NCBI RefSeq assembly: GCF_947494755.1
Contig: NZ_CANLVZ010000019.1
Coordinates: 1 to 64,000 of the forward strand
Length of the DNA stretch: 64,000 bases
Source of the DNA: an uncultured Tateyamaria sp.
GTDB lineage: Bacteria > Pseudomonadota > Alphaproteobacteria > Rhodobacterales > Rhodobacteraceae
Direction of reading: 5' to 3'
The translations under genes and the position numbers were made by a program. Positions 1 to 9,910 of the stretch are shown piece by piece. The notes beneath the pieces are model-generated. The model searched no databases, had not been told where the DNA came from, and worked only from the letters and a program-made list of their open reading frames with translations. Each line of letters opens with the position of its first letter. Position 1 is the stretch's first letter.

Positions 1-2
1 AC

Positions 3-83
3 TCCAGCCTCGCTGGCCTGACGCCATACGAATATGCTAACCGGTCAGAAGAGGACCAAAACCTGAACAGTGCTAACCTATAA
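3..83 (+). mobile_element. C-terminal end of an IS3-family transposase (OrfB), truncated by window start
   Basis: Frame 3 reads SSLAGLTPYEYANRSEEDQNLNSANL*, matching the conserved IS3-family C-terminus (..SLGGLTPxEYAxRS..NLNxANL); stop TAA at 81-83. Confidence 0.75.
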
Positions 84-341
84 ACACGGACTCTCAGGGG
101 AGCAGGTCAGGGGGCGTTCTGGCGGCAAATAAGTCTTTTGACACGCTGTGTCGGCCTCTCGGGCCCCACTTTCGTATCGCACATAGCCTATCCCGCTGGC
201 CGCACCCAAAACTTTACCCATTTGCACGATGACAGCGTGGCCCGAAACACGACACGTCAGGTTGGCCCCGTCACGGATCGACCTGTAGGCCCCCGCGTCG
301 TTCAGATTTTGCAACGCCGGGCCCTTGCGTCATTGGCGCAG

Positions 342-1073
342 TCACGTGTCTGTTTGGGTTCCGCGAAACCCGGTCGCAACCACGAATTTCTCTGAACTGT
401 CGGACCGTGATGCCGGGGGTTTGACGTTTGCCACCTTGTCAAAACGCTGTTTCAGCAGTTTCTGCAAGCTGCCCTCGGCCCCGCCTGCGAGCACTTTGGC
501 GACGAATGTGCCGCCATCTTCCAGCACGTCGAAGGCAAAATAGGCTGCCGCCTCGCACAGCGAAATAATCCGTAGGTGGTCGGTCTGTTTGTGCCCGGAT
601 GACGCAGCCGCCATGTCCGACATGACCACATCCGCCTTGCCACCGAGCCATTCCTTGACCTTGAGGTCGGCGTCATCTTCCATGAAATCAAGCTGGTGCA
701 ATTCGCAACCCGCGATGGGTTCCATTTCCTGCAAATCCACACCCAGAATGGTGCCGACCGCCTTGCCCGAGCGTTCGTTTAGCGCATTGACCCGCTTGAC
801 CGCCACCTGGCACCACCCGCCCGGCGCCGCGCCAAGGTCCACCACCCGTGCGCCGGGCACGAGAAAGCGGAACTTGTCGTCGAGCTCGAGGATCTTGTAG
901 GCCGCGCGCCCGCGATAGCCCTCGGCCTGGGCGCGTTTCACATAAGGGTCGTTCAACTGGCGTTGCAGCCAGCGGGTCGAGGACAGCTTGCGCCCGCGCG
1001 CGCTCTTGACCTTGACCTTCAGCTCGCGCTGACCACGCCCGGAAGTGTTCTTGCCTGTCGGGGTCTTGCCCAC
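342..1073 (-). CDS. rlmE: 23S rRNA (uridine-2'-O-)-methyltransferase RlmE/FtsJ
   Basis: [18 protein letters not shown] motif, [24 protein letters not shown]-terminus. Confidence 0.95.
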   Translation of the reverse strand: MGKTPTGKNTSGRGQRELKVKVKSARGRKLSSTRWLQRQLNDPYVKRAQAEGYRGRAAYKILELDDKFRFLVPGARVVDLGAAPGGWCQVAVKRVNALNERSGKAVGTILGVDLQEMEPIAGCELHQLDFMEDDADLKVKEWLGGKADVVMSDMAAASSGHKQTDHLRIISLCEAAAYFAFDVLEDGGTFVAKVLAGGAEGSLQKLLKQRFDKVANVKPPASRSDSSEKFVVATGFRGTQTDT

Positions 1074-1133
1074 GATGTGCCGCCTTTCGCATGTCAGGCA
1101 CCCGCCCTACACCGGCGCGCGCACCGCTTCAAG

Positions 1134-2258
1134 TCAGACCGATTGTTCCTCAAGCACGCCGTCCACGCTCATCTGCGCATAAAGCAGCCCCTCGCGCAGG
1201 CCGCGATCTGCGACCGACAGCCGGTCCGTGGGCCAGCAGCGCATAAGCGCTTGCAGGATCGCCGCCCCCGACATGATCAACGCATGCCGGTCCGAGCCGA
1301 TGCGGGGGTCAGCCCTTCGCCCGCCCGGCCCCATGCTGAGGTAGGAGCGGATCACCGCATCAATCTGCGGCGAGGTCATGCGCAACCCATCGACCTTTGT
1401 GCGGTCATAGCGTTTGAGCCCCAAATGGGACGCTGCAACGGTGGTCACGGTGCCGGAGGTACCGATGATCTGAAAGCCTTCTGTCAGTTCGGTGTCGTGA
1501 TAGGGTGTGAAATCGGCGAGGTTCTCTTCGAAATACCAGCTCATCAGCGCAAAGCGGGCCGCGTCGTCCTCAACGTCGTTGAACTGTTCGCGCAAGGTGG
1601 CGACGCCGAGCGGCACGCTGATCCAATCCACGACGCGCGCCTCTGGAATGTCCGTCACCGCCTGCACGAACCCGGAATGCAGCCGCATGATCGCCTGTGG
1701 ACGGTCGGGGCCCGGCACGTGGGACAGGTCAATCCAGACCAGTTCGGTCGAGCCCCCCCCGATATCCACCACCAACAGGTTCTCGGTCTTGGGGCTGACC
1801 AGCGGCGCGCAGGAGATCACGGCCAGCCGCGCCTCTTCCTCGGTTTCGATGATATCAAGGCGCAGGCCGGTTTCGCGGTGGACACGGTTGATGAATTCGC
1901 GGGCATTGGCTGCGCGTCGGCACGCTTCGGTCGCGACCAGCCGCATCCGCTTCACGTTGTGGCGTTTCAGCTTTTGCTGGCAGATCCGCAGGGCCTGCAC
2001 CGTGCGCGTCATCGAGCCGCGCGACAGCATTCCCGAACGTTCAAGCCCCAGCCCCAACTGCACCGATTTCGAGAAACTGTCGACAACATGAAACCCCGCG
2101 CCTCGCGGCTCGGCGATCAACATACGACAACTGTTCGTGCCCAGATCCAGCGCGGCATAAAGCTCGGGCGATCCTGGGGCACGCGGCACGGGCTGGGACA
2201 GATGCGACCTGTCCCGCTTTTGTTGCGCGCCCGCACCATGGGGACGCTTTGGCGCCAT
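1134..2258 (-). CDS. Ppx/GppA phosphatase family protein
   Basis: LYAALDLGTNSCRMLIAEP, VVDIGGGSTELVW, IGTSGTVTT motifs; start chosen at MAPKRPHG. Confidence 0.9.
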   Translation of the reverse strand: MAPKRPHGAGAQQKRDRSHLSQPVPRAPGSPELYAALDLGTNSCRMLIAEPRGAGFHVVDSFSKSVQLGLGLERSGMLSRGSMTRTVQALRICQQKLKRHNVKRMRLVATEACRRAANAREFINRVHRETGLRLDIIETEEEARLAVISCAPLVSPKTENLLVVDIGGGSTELVWIDLSHVPGPDRPQAIMRLHSGFVQAVTDIPEARVVDWISVPLGVATLREQFNDVEDDAARFALMSWYFEENLADFTPYHDTELTEGFQIIGTSGTVTTVAASHLGLKRYDRTKVDGLRMTSPQIDAVIRSYLSMGPGGRRADPRIGSDRHALIMSGAAILQALMRCWPTDRLSVADRGLREGLLYAQMSVDGVLEEQSV

Positions 2259-2533
2259 CTTGATGCGCCTTTCATATCGAGTTGCCTTGACGATATGGGC
2301 TGCACGCAATCCGCGCAAGTGGGTTGCGATGTATTATGACATAGAGTGCGGATTTGGCTGATATTCTTTATGAACCCTTTGACGTTGAACGGGCTGGGCA
2401 ATCGGCGTTACCCATGCCCCGCCGGTGTCCCTGCCCGGCCCCGCGTCGCAACCGTCTTCGCACTTGTCGAAAACAGCCCGCGTGGATGGGTGCACGGCTA
2501 GTATGGAGGGGCAACCGACCGAGGAGGAATCAC

Positions 2534-2830
2534 ATGCCTGACGTCACCATCGTTTACTGGCGCGATATCCCGGCCCAAGTGATTGTGGGCAAGGGCCGCC
2601 GTGGCTCGAAACGGCAATTGCCCGAACGGTTTGAGCAAGCCATTGACCGCGCCGCGATGAAGGTGAACGCCAAGGATGCGGACGCCTATCTGGCGGAATG
2701 GCGCAAGGCGGACCCCTACCCGATGGACGGCGAGCCCGATGCGGTCGCTGACGCCGAAGCCACCCGTCTGGATGCCGAATATGACACCGCGCGCATCAAG
2801 GCGCTGATCGACAACGAAGGCTGGGCCTGA
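2534..2830 (+). CDS. Small 'virulence factor' family protein upstream of metF-like gene
   Basis: MPDVTIVYWRDIPAQVIVGKGRRGSKRQLPERFEQAIDRAAM; RBS gaggaggaat directly upstream. Confidence 0.75.
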   Translation: MPDVTIVYWRDIPAQVIVGKGRRGSKRQLPERFEQAIDRAAMKVNAKDADAYLAEWRKADPYPMDGEPDAVADAEATRLDAEYDTARIKALIDNEGWA

Positions 2831-2859
2831 CCCACCCGCTCACTGCGAAAGGTGCCGCT

Positions 2860-3786
2860 ATGGCGTTGCTGAATTTCAAGAAAGACGACGGCCCGGTGCC
2901 CGGCAGCCTGTCCCCCGAGGTCGAGGCGTTTCTGGACGGCTATTCCATCGAGGTGATGCCGCGCACGGCTGAAAAGGTCGAGGATTTCCGCGCCCTGCTG
3001 CCCGCTGGCACCCGCGTCTATATCGCCCATATCGAAGGCACGCCGATCGAGGATATGGTCGCCACCGCCAAGCGCCTGAACGCCGAGGGTTTTCCGGTGA
3101 TGCCCCATTTCCCCGCCCGTATCATCAAGGACACCGCCACCCTCAAGGACTGGATCGCGCGCTATCAGGGTGAGGCGAATGTGGATCAGGCGCTGTTGCT
3201 GGCCGGTGGTGTCGATCAGCCCCATGGCGACTTTCACAGCTCCATGCAGTTGATGGAAACCGGGGCCTTTGAAGCGGCGGGTTTCAAGCACCTGCACGTT
3301 GCAGGCCATCCCGAGGGCAACCGCGATATCGATCCCACTGGCGGCACGGCCATGGTGGACGAGGCGCTGCGCTGGAAACAGGATTTCGCCAATCGCACCG
3401 ACGCCAAGATGGCGATTGCCACCCAGTTCGCGTTTGAGGCGGCACCCATCATCGCTTGGGCTGACAGCCTCAAGGCGGCCGGGATCGACCTGCCCATCCA
3501 TATCGGCATCGCTGGCCCGGCCAAGTTGCAGACCATGATCAAGTTCGCCATCGCCTGCGGTGTCGGCCCGTCCCTCAAAGTGCTGCAAAAGCGGGCCAAG
3601 GACGTGACCAAGCTCTTGCTGCCCTTCTCTCCTGCCGAAGTGATTTCGGATCTGGCCACCCATAAGGCCGCCAACCCGGATTTCAACATTACTCAGGTCC
3701 ACTTCTTCCCCCTTGGCGGGATCAAGACCAACGCCCACTGGGCCATCGAAAACGGGGGCCGCGCCGCGGTCCCGGCCAACGCCTAA
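2860..3786 (+). CDS. Methylenetetrahydrofolate reductase (MetF-like)
   Basis: TIM-barrel protein with GTRVYIAHIEGTPIEDMVATAKRLNAEGFPVMPHFPARI, HLHVAGHPEGN, IHIGIAGPA motifs. Confidence 0.85.
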   Translation: MALLNFKKDDGPVPGSLSPEVEAFLDGYSIEVMPRTAEKVEDFRALLPAGTRVYIAHIEGTPIEDMVATAKRLNAEGFPVMPHFPARIIKDTATLKDWIARYQGEANVDQALLLAGGVDQPHGDFHSSMQLMETGAFEAAGFKHLHVAGHPEGNRDIDPTGGTAMVDEALRWKQDFANRTDAKMAIATQFAFEAAPIIAWADSLKAAGIDLPIHIGIAGPAKLQTMIKFAIACGVGPSLKVLQKRAKDVTKLLLPFSPAEVISDLATHKAANPDFNITQVHFFPLGGIKTNAHWAIENGGRAAVPANA

Positions 3787-3801
3787 AAGGACTGCCCATT
3801 C

Positions 3802-4881
3802 ATGGTACGCACCATCGTCGAATCCAAATCCAAGACGGCCGTGATCGGCTTTGACCAGCCCTTTGCCGTGATCGGAGAGCGGATCAATCCCACCGGACGC
3901 AAGGTTCTGAACGAAGAGCTCGAGCGCGGCGATTTCTCCCGTGTCGAAGCCGATGCAGTTGCCCAGGTCGCCGCCGGTGCCACGATCCTCGACATCAACT
4001 CAGGTGCCGTGTTCTCGAACAAGATGGCCGAAGATCCCCGCTATGCGGACAACAACTTCGTCGAGCCGACCCTGATGAAAGAACTTGTGGAGCGCGTGCA
4101 GGCCGTCACCGATTGCCCGCTCTGCATCGACAGCTCCGTGCCCGGTGCGCTTGAAAACGGGTTGGCCGCTGCGGAGGGCCGTCCGCTCCTGAATTCCGTC
4201 ACCGGCGAGGAAGAACGGCTGGAGTTGGTCCTGCCGCTGGTCAAGAAATACAACGTCCCCGTTGTCGCCATCTCCAATGACGATACCGGCATTTCCGAAG
4301 ACCCCGATGTGCGCTTTGCGGTCGCCAAGAAGATTGTGGAACGCGCTGCCGATTTCGGCATTCCAGCCCATGACATCGTGGTGGACCCGCTGGTGATGCC
4401 CATCGGCGCGATGGGCACGGCGGGCTTGCAAGTCTTTACCCTGGTGCGCCGTCTGCGCGAGGAATTGGGGGTCAACACGACCTGCGGGGCCTCGAACATC
4501 TCCTTCGGCCTGCCAAACAGGCACGGCATCAACAACGCCTTCCTGCCGATGGCCATGGGCGCGGGCATGACCTCTGCGATCATGAACCCCGTCGCCCTGC
4601 CCGTAGGTCCGACCAAGATTGCCGAAAAACGGGCCGAGATCGAAGCGGCCGGGATCATCCTGCCTGACGGCATGGACGATGAAACGCTGGTGCAGATGTT
4701 CGGTCTTGGCTCGACCAGACCGCGTGCGGGCAAGGAGATGGAAGCCATCCGCGCCGCCAATTTCCTGACCAACAATGACGAGGGCGGAGGCGAGTGGATC
4801 AAGTTCAACCGCATGCCTCCCAAGGCCGGTCAGGAAGGACGCGGACGGGCCGGTCGCAGCGGCGGACGCCGCCGCGGCTAA
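3802..4881 (+). CDS. Methyltetrahydrofolate:corrinoid methyltransferase (pterin-binding family)
   Basis: VIGERINPTGRKVLNEEL, GATILDINSG, LCIDSS, LLNSVTGEEERL, VDPLVMPIG, GASNISFGLPNR. Confidence 0.9.
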   Translation: MVRTIVESKSKTAVIGFDQPFAVIGERINPTGRKVLNEELERGDFSRVEADAVAQVAAGATILDINSGAVFSNKMAEDPRYADNNFVEPTLMKELVERVQAVTDCPLCIDSSVPGALENGLAAAEGRPLLNSVTGEEERLELVLPLVKKYNVPVVAISNDDTGISEDPDVRFAVAKKIVERAADFGIPAHDIVVDPLVMPIGAMGTAGLQVFTLVRRLREELGVNTTCGASNISFGLPNRHGINNAFLPMAMGAGMTSAIMNPVALPVGPTKIAEKRAEIEAAGIILPDGMDDETLVQMFGLGSTRPRAGKEMEAIRAANFLTNNDEGGGEWIKFNRMPPKAGQEGRGRAGRSGGRRRG

Positions 4882-4905
4882 GTCACGGTTAGCTAAAATT
4901 TTTGG

Positions 4906-4937
4906 AACCCGCGTTTGGATCGAGCGCGGGTTTTTTT
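4906..4937 (+). terminator. Rho-independent terminator after the corrinoid methyltransferase gene
   Basis: AACCCGCG-tttggatcgag-CGCGGGTTTTTTT. Confidence 0.85.
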
Positions 4938-5046
4938 GTGCGCTTTACGTGGTCTTAACATAGCGTCCGCTACACCGACGACGACATGGTTGTTTGGCGA
5001 AAGGTCGGTCTGTTGAAACCCTATTTTGTGTGGGCGCGGGTGCCCT

Positions 5047-5325
5047 ATGTCTGACTCGCTGGTGTTACCTGCCCGGCTGGATGTGGCGGGTGTGGGGGAT
5101 GTTCATGCGCGTTTGCACGCTGTTCCTGCGGGCGCTGAACTCCGCGTCGACGCATCCAAAGTGACCCTGATGGGGGCGCTTGGCGCGCAACTGTTGCTCA
5201 GCGCCGGAAAAACGGCACGCAATGCGGGTGGAACTCTTGATCTGATCGATGTGTCCGAGCGTGCCGTGGAGCAATTGGCTGACATGGGGCTGACCCCGGA
5301 AATTCTGATGGAAGGTGCAACATGA
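5047..5325 (+). CDS. STAS-domain protein at head of chemotaxis operon
   Basis: MSDSLVLPARLDVAGVGDVHARL..ELRVDASKVTLMGALGAQLLLSAGKTA; typical STAS length; 4-bp overlap with following cheY. Confidence 0.75.
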   Translation: MSDSLVLPARLDVAGVGDVHARLHAVPAGAELRVDASKVTLMGALGAQLLLSAGKTARNAGGTLDLIDVSERAVEQLADMGLTPEILMEGAT

Positions 5326-5687
5326 ACCTTGAAGTCCTGGCTGTGGATGACAGCCGCACGATGCGCGACATGATCCGCCTGGCGCTTGAGCCCGCAGGGT
5401 TTCGGGTTCACACGGCCGATGATGGCGTGCACGGCACCGAAGTGTTGGCCAATATCGCGCCCGATGTGATCATCACAGACATCAATATGCCGCGCATGGA
5501 CGGATTTGGATTCATCGACGCGGTGCGGGATCAGACGGGGCACCGCACAACCCCCATCCTGGTCCTTACGACCGAAGCGGCCCCCGAATTGAAGATGCGC
5601 GCACGCGCGGCAGGGGCAACAGGCTGGATCGTGAAACCCTTTGATCCCTCCAAACTGGTCAAAGCCCTGCAAATGGTTGCTGGATAG
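5322..5687 (+). CDS. cheY: Chemotaxis response regulator CheY
   Basis: AVDDSRTMRDMIRLAL, DVIITDINMPRMDG, ILVLTTEA, WIVKPFDP. Confidence 0.93.
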   Translation: MNLEVLAVDDSRTMRDMIRLALEPAGFRVHTADDGVHGTEVLANIAPDVIITDINMPRMDGFGFIDAVRDQTGHRTTPILVLTTEAAPELKMRARAAGATGWIVKPFDPSKLVKALQMVAG

Positions 5688-5696
5688 GATCGTCAC

Positions 5697-7796
5697 ATGA
5701 CCACGCCCGATCCCATGGCAGAAATTCGGGCCTCTTTCTTTGTCGAATGCGACGAATTGCTTGAGGCGATGCAGGACGGTCTGCAAGCCTTGGAAGACGG
5801 CACCGATGACGCTGAAACGATTCATGTGGTCTTTCGCGCGGTTCACTCGATCAAGGGCGGGGCCGGCGCGTTTGGGCTTGAGGCATTGGTGCGGTTTTCC
5901 CACCACTACGAGTCTGTGCTTGACCGGGTGCGCAGTGGTGAGCTCGCTGTCGATATCGATTTGCTCAAGCATTTCTTCCGCGCGGCAGATCACCTGTCAG
6001 ACCTTGTCCGCGCAAACCGGGACGGCACCGAAATTCCATCCAGTGCGGGCGATGCCATTTTGGCGGAGATGGATGCGCATATCGGCGCGGGTGTGCCCCC
6101 GGATGAAGTCGAGCCGGAGATTGAGTTTCAGCCTCTGGGCTTGGCCCTCGATCTTGATCTGGACCTGCCAGCTCTGGACGATCTTCCGCCCGCACCGCAG
6201 TTCAAAATCTGCTTTGCCCCCGATGCAGAGATGTTTGAAACTGGGAATGATGTCTTTCCGATCCTGCGCTCGTTGGCGGCTTTGGGGACGTGTGATATTC
6301 AGTGCGATACGGCGCGGGTGCCTGCGCTGTCTGACATTGTGCCGGAGACCTCCTATCTGTCGTGGACGATCTTGCTGACAAGCGAGGTGGACGAGGCCGA
6401 AGTGGCCTCTGTCTTCGAATTCGTCGAAGGGCTGTGCAAGCTGAGCATTGAACGGCTCGCCGGTTCAGACACAACAGATAACCCCACACCGCCACCTGTT
6501 TCGGATCAGGTTTCCGAGCCGCTTCCTGAGCCCGAAACCGACAGTGCTGAACCGGAACAGGCCCCACAGCGCGCCACGCCTGCGGCAGCAAGATCAGTGG
6601 TGCGCGTGGATTTGGATCGGATCGAACGGCTCGTCAATCTGGTTGGTGAGTTGGTGATCAATCAGGCGATGCTGGCTCAAAGCCTGCAAGGCGCCGGGTT
6701 GTCCCCGCACTCGGACGCCATGAATGGGCTCGAGGAGTTTCAGCGTCTCACACGCGACATTCAGGACAGCGTGATGATGATCCGCGCGCAGCCGGTCAAA
6801 CCACTGTTTCAACGGATGTCCCGGATCGTGCGCGAGGCGTCCGCCGCTGTGAACAAGGATGTGCGCCTGATCACGGACGGTGACGCGACCGAGGTCGACA
6901 AGACGGTGATCGAACGGCTTGCCGATCCGCTAACCCATATGATCCGCAACGCCGTTGATCACGGGCTGGAGCCGACGCATGAACGCGTCGCCAACGGTAA
7001 GGACGCGCAAGGGCGTGTGACACTCAGCGCCGCGCATCGCTCCGGCCGGGTGATCATCGAGGTCAGCGATGATGGGGGCGGTATCAACCGGCCCCGTGTC
7101 CTTCAAATAGCAATGGATAAAGGTCTGATACCGACCGACGCGACCCTGTCCGACAGCGAGATCGACAACCTTTTGTTCCTGCCTGGATTTTCGACGGCCG
7201 ACACGGTGTCCGATCTCTCCGGACGAGGCGTTGGGATGGACGTCGTGCGCACTGCGATCCAATCGCTTGGCGGACGCATTTCAATAACCTCGACCCCCGG
7301 TCTGGGCACCAATTTTTCGATCTCGCTGCCCCTCACATTGGCCGTGTTGGACGGGATGGTCATCGAAGTGGCGGACGAAACGCTGGTCTTGCCGCTGAAC
7401 GTGGTCGCGGAGACCGTGACACTGTCAGCGGAAACCCTCGACGCGATCCAGCCCGGGCTGGACGTGGTGCGGGTGCGGGATGGTTTGGTGCCGCTGTTCG
7501 ATCTTGGCTACCTGCTTGGCTACCGCGCGCGCAAAGACAGTTATGTCGACGGCGTCGCGCTGCTGATCACCCATGATGATGGTTCTCTGGGCGCGCTTGT
7601 GGTGGACGAGATTCAGGATCAGCGCCAGGTGGTGATCAAAGGGTTGGACGATACACTGTATCGCGCGCCGGGCATCGCCGCGGCGACCATTCTTGGCGAT
7701 GGACAGATCGCGCTGATCGTCGACCCGTCCGACATTATCGCCCGCGCCGGCGAGCCCCCGCACGCAAAATCTCAAAAGATAAGAATGGAGTCATAA
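5697..7796 (+). CDS. cheA: Chemotaxis histidine kinase CheA
   Basis: HPt FRAVHSIKGGAGAFGL; H-box/dimerisation RLVNLVGELVINQAML; HMIRNAVDHGLE; GRGVGMDVV; C-terminal CheW-like regulatory domain. Confidence 0.96.
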   Translation: MTTPDPMAEIRASFFVECDELLEAMQDGLQALEDGTDDAETIHVVFRAVHSIKGGAGAFGLEALVRFSHHYESVLDRVRSGELAVDIDLLKHFFRAADHLSDLVRANRDGTEIPSSAGDAILAEMDAHIGAGVPPDEVEPEIEFQPLGLALDLDLDLPALDDLPPAPQFKICFAPDAEMFETGNDVFPILRSLAALGTCDIQCDTARVPALSDIVPETSYLSWTILLTSEVDEAEVASVFEFVEGLCKLSIERLAGSDTTDNPTPPPVSDQVSEPLPEPETDSAEPEQAPQRATPAAARSVVRVDLDRIERLVNLVGELVINQAMLAQSLQGAGLSPHSDAMNGLEEFQRLTRDIQDSVMMIRAQPVKPLFQRMSRIVREASAAVNKDVRLITDGDATEVDKTVIERLADPLTHMIRNAVDHGLEPTHERVANGKDAQGRVTLSAAHRSGRVIIEVSDDGGGINRPRVLQIAMDKGLIPTDATLSDSEIDNLLFLPGFSTADTVSDLSGRGVGMDVVRTAIQSLGGRISITSTPGLGTNFSISLPLTLAVLDGMVIEVADETLVLPLNVVAETVTLSAETLDAIQPGLDVVRVRDGLVPLFDLGYLLGYRARKDSYVDGVALLITHDDGSLGALVVDEIQDQRQVVIKGLDDTLYRAPGIAAATILGDGQIALIVDPSDIIARAGEPPHAKSQKIRMES

Positions 7797-7797
7797 G

Positions 7798-8256
7798 ATG
7801 GAAGATTTGCAAACATCCCACCCCGTAGAACTCCTCACGTTTGAGTTGGGAGAACACGAATACGCCCTAGATATTATGTGTGTGCGCGAGATCCGGGGTT
7901 GGGCCAAGGCAACCCCCCTGCCCCACGCGCCCAGTTTCATGCGTGGTGTCATCAATCTGCGCGGTGCCGTCTTGCCCGTTATGGACCTGGGGGAACGGCT
8001 CGGGCTGCCAACCCGCCCGCATTGTGATCGCAACGTGATCATTGTGGTCAGTTTTGAGGAGACGATGACCGGGCTCTTGGTCGATGCGGTCTCCGACATC
8101 ATTGCGCTGCCGCCAGATGCCTTGCAGCCGCCACCTGATGCGGCAAATTACGGCGCACAAACGGTCGTGAAGGCGCTGACCCTGATCGAAGATCGCATGA
8201 TCCGCGTGCTCGACCTGAACAATATCGTCGTCCTTTCGCAAGGCGAGGCCGCTTGA
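7798..8256 (+). CDS. cheW: Chemotaxis coupling protein CheW
   Basis: LLTFELGEHEYALDIMCVREIRGW, FMRGVINLRGAVLPVMDL. Confidence 0.95.
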   Translation: MEDLQTSHPVELLTFELGEHEYALDIMCVREIRGWAKATPLPHAPSFMRGVINLRGAVLPVMDLGERLGLPTRPHCDRNVIIVVSFEETMTGLLVDAVSDIIALPPDALQPPPDAANYGAQTVVKALTLIEDRMIRVLDLNNIVVLSQGEAA

Positions 8257-9107
8257 TGACGAGTGAGGTCGGGTACGCGCGACTGAGCGAGGCGACCTTT
8301 GATGCGATCGCCGCTCTGACCTACCGCGAAAGCGGGCTGAAGCTCGTGCCCGAAAAGATACTGATGGTGCAATCGAGACTGCGCCATCGGCTGCGCGCGT
8401 TGAATATTGGCGATTTTGACCATTACTGCGATCTCGTGAAATCAAGGCGCGGCGCGGACGAACGACGGTTCATGATTTCGGCGCTGACGACCAACGTGTC
8501 CCATTTCTTTCGGGAACCGCATCATTTTGACCTCTTGGCAAAACAGCTGGCGTCAAAGCTGAGGAATAGCCCCGATAGCGATCAGCGGATCCGCATTTGG
8601 TCAGCAGGATGTTCGAATGGCCAGGAACCCTATTCGATCGCAATGCACTTGCTTTGTGTCGAGCCGCGCCTTGCAGACATGGATTTCAAGATATTGGCAA
8701 CGGACATCGACCCCAATGTCATCGGGTTTGCGCGCCGGGGACAATACAGCGCCCGACAATCTGCCGAAATTCCCGATGAGGTCCGAGGGCGTTTTCTGGC
8801 ACCGCACAAGAAGGGTTCGGCGGCGATCCATATTCCCGACGAAGTAAAGGCCCGCGTGGTATTTCACGAACTCAATCTGTTGACCCAATGGCCGATGAAA
8901 CATGCCTTCGACGCGATTTTCTGTCGAAATGTCGTCATCTATTTCGATATCGAAACACAGTGCCGCCTGTGGCCCCGATTTGAGCGTGCGCTGAAACCCG
9001 ATGGTCAATTCTTCTTGGGTCATTCCGAGCGCATTACCGATGCCGCCACATATGGGTTCAAATCAATAGGTCCCACCGCCTACGCCAAGACCGGTACCGG
9101 CATATGA
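8253..9107 (+). CDS. cheR: Chemotaxis protein methyltransferase CheR
   Basis: IRIWSAGCSNGQEPYSIAM, ILATDIDPNVIGFARRGQYS, DAIFCRNVVIYFD, LGHSERI. Confidence 0.95.
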   Translation: MMTSEVGYARLSEATFDAIAALTYRESGLKLVPEKILMVQSRLRHRLRALNIGDFDHYCDLVKSRRGADERRFMISALTTNVSHFFREPHHFDLLAKQLASKLRNSPDSDQRIRIWSAGCSNGQEPYSIAMHLLCVEPRLADMDFKILATDIDPNVIGFARRGQYSARQSAEIPDEVRGRFLAPHKKGSAAIHIPDEVKARVVFHELNLLTQWPMKHAFDAIFCRNVVIYFDIETQCRLWPRFERALKPDGQFFLGHSERITDAATYGFKSIGPTAYAKTGTGI

Positions 9108-9129
9108 ATCTTAGATTGGAAGAATAGTC

Positions 9130-9516
9130 ATGGCCCTTCGAGATCAAATTCGCATCATGGTGGTGGATGATATGTCCACCAGTCGTGGCATCATCACGCA
9201 AAGCCTTGATGGCATGGGCATTCGCCACATCTCGACAGCCGAGGACGGTGCGGATGCCTTGCGCACCTTCGCAGCCTACCCGGTGCACTTGATCATTTCC
9301 GATTACAACATGCCAAATATGGATGGTTTGAAGCTGCTGCATCATTTGCGCAGTGGTCCGAGGACCAAAGGTGTGGGATTTATTTTGATCACCGGGCGGG
9401 CCGAGCAGCAGATCATTGATTACGGTCAGAAACTGGGGATGAACAACTATCTGAAAAAACCATTCCAGCCGGCCGACTTGCGCAAGTGTATTGAGACCGT
9501 TGTGGGTCCGCTTTGA
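9130..9516 (+). CDS. cheY: Second chemotaxis response regulator CheY
   Basis: IMVVDDMSTSRGIITQSL, LIISDYNMPNMDGLKLL, ILITGRAEQ, YLKKPFQP. Confidence 0.93.
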   Translation: MALRDQIRIMVVDDMSTSRGIITQSLDGMGIRHISTAEDGADALRTFAAYPVHLIISDYNMPNMDGLKLLHHLRSGPRTKGVGFILITGRAEQQIIDYGQKLGMNNYLKKPFQPADLRKCIETVVGPL

Positions 9517-9857
9517 TGTCTGCGCGATCCGCCGATCATGGGCGCGACAGCACCACCCTGACGAACATGGCGGCCCACCTGAATGTATTGGCCGCGAACG
9601 TTGCTGAAATCGAAAATGTCCTCGTTGCGGCGGTACAAAATACCTCGCTCGAAACGCCAGACATCGTCCATTTGCAAAAATTTGATGCGATTGGTCAGTC
9701 GCTCAGGGATTTGTCACGGCTTGCAACGGCTTTGGCCGCAACGGGACCCGGCCGCGAGACAGCGCTGAGCGCCGTGATTTTGGAAAGTACGCGCCTGCTG
9801 ATTGATACGCCCGCGGCCACATCTCAGCCCAATTCCGGTGCTGTCGATCTGTTTTGA
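9516..9857 (+). CDS. Hypothetical protein in chemotaxis cluster
   Basis: 113-aa ORF overlapping the cheY stop codon; no recognised motif; could also start at TTG 9513. Confidence 0.6.
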   Translation: MSARSADHGRDSTTLTNMAAHLNVLAANVAEIENVLVAAVQNTSLETPDIVHLQKFDAIGQSLRDLSRLATALAATGPGRETALSAVILESTRLLIDTPAATSQPNSGAVDLF

Positions 9858-9910
9858 GATTGATCGACATCTCACCGCACCTGGCACACTGGCTCCACCC
9901 GAGTGTTGGG

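Noticed and set aside
78-543. Small ORFs in the gap between the IS3 end and rlmE
   Set aside because: Overlapping frames on both strands with no motifs, RBS or conservation evidence; probably non-coding or IS-border sequence.
963-2339. 458-aa plus-strand ORF opposite ppx/gppA
   Set aside because: Antisense shadow ORF caused by high GC; no recognisable motifs, while the minus-strand frame is a clear Ppx/GppA protein.
2340-2533. SAM or cobalamin riboswitch upstream of the metF/corrinoid block
   Set aside because: No B12-box or SAM-II-like conserved core could be recognised by eye; a covariance-model scan (Rfam) would be needed.
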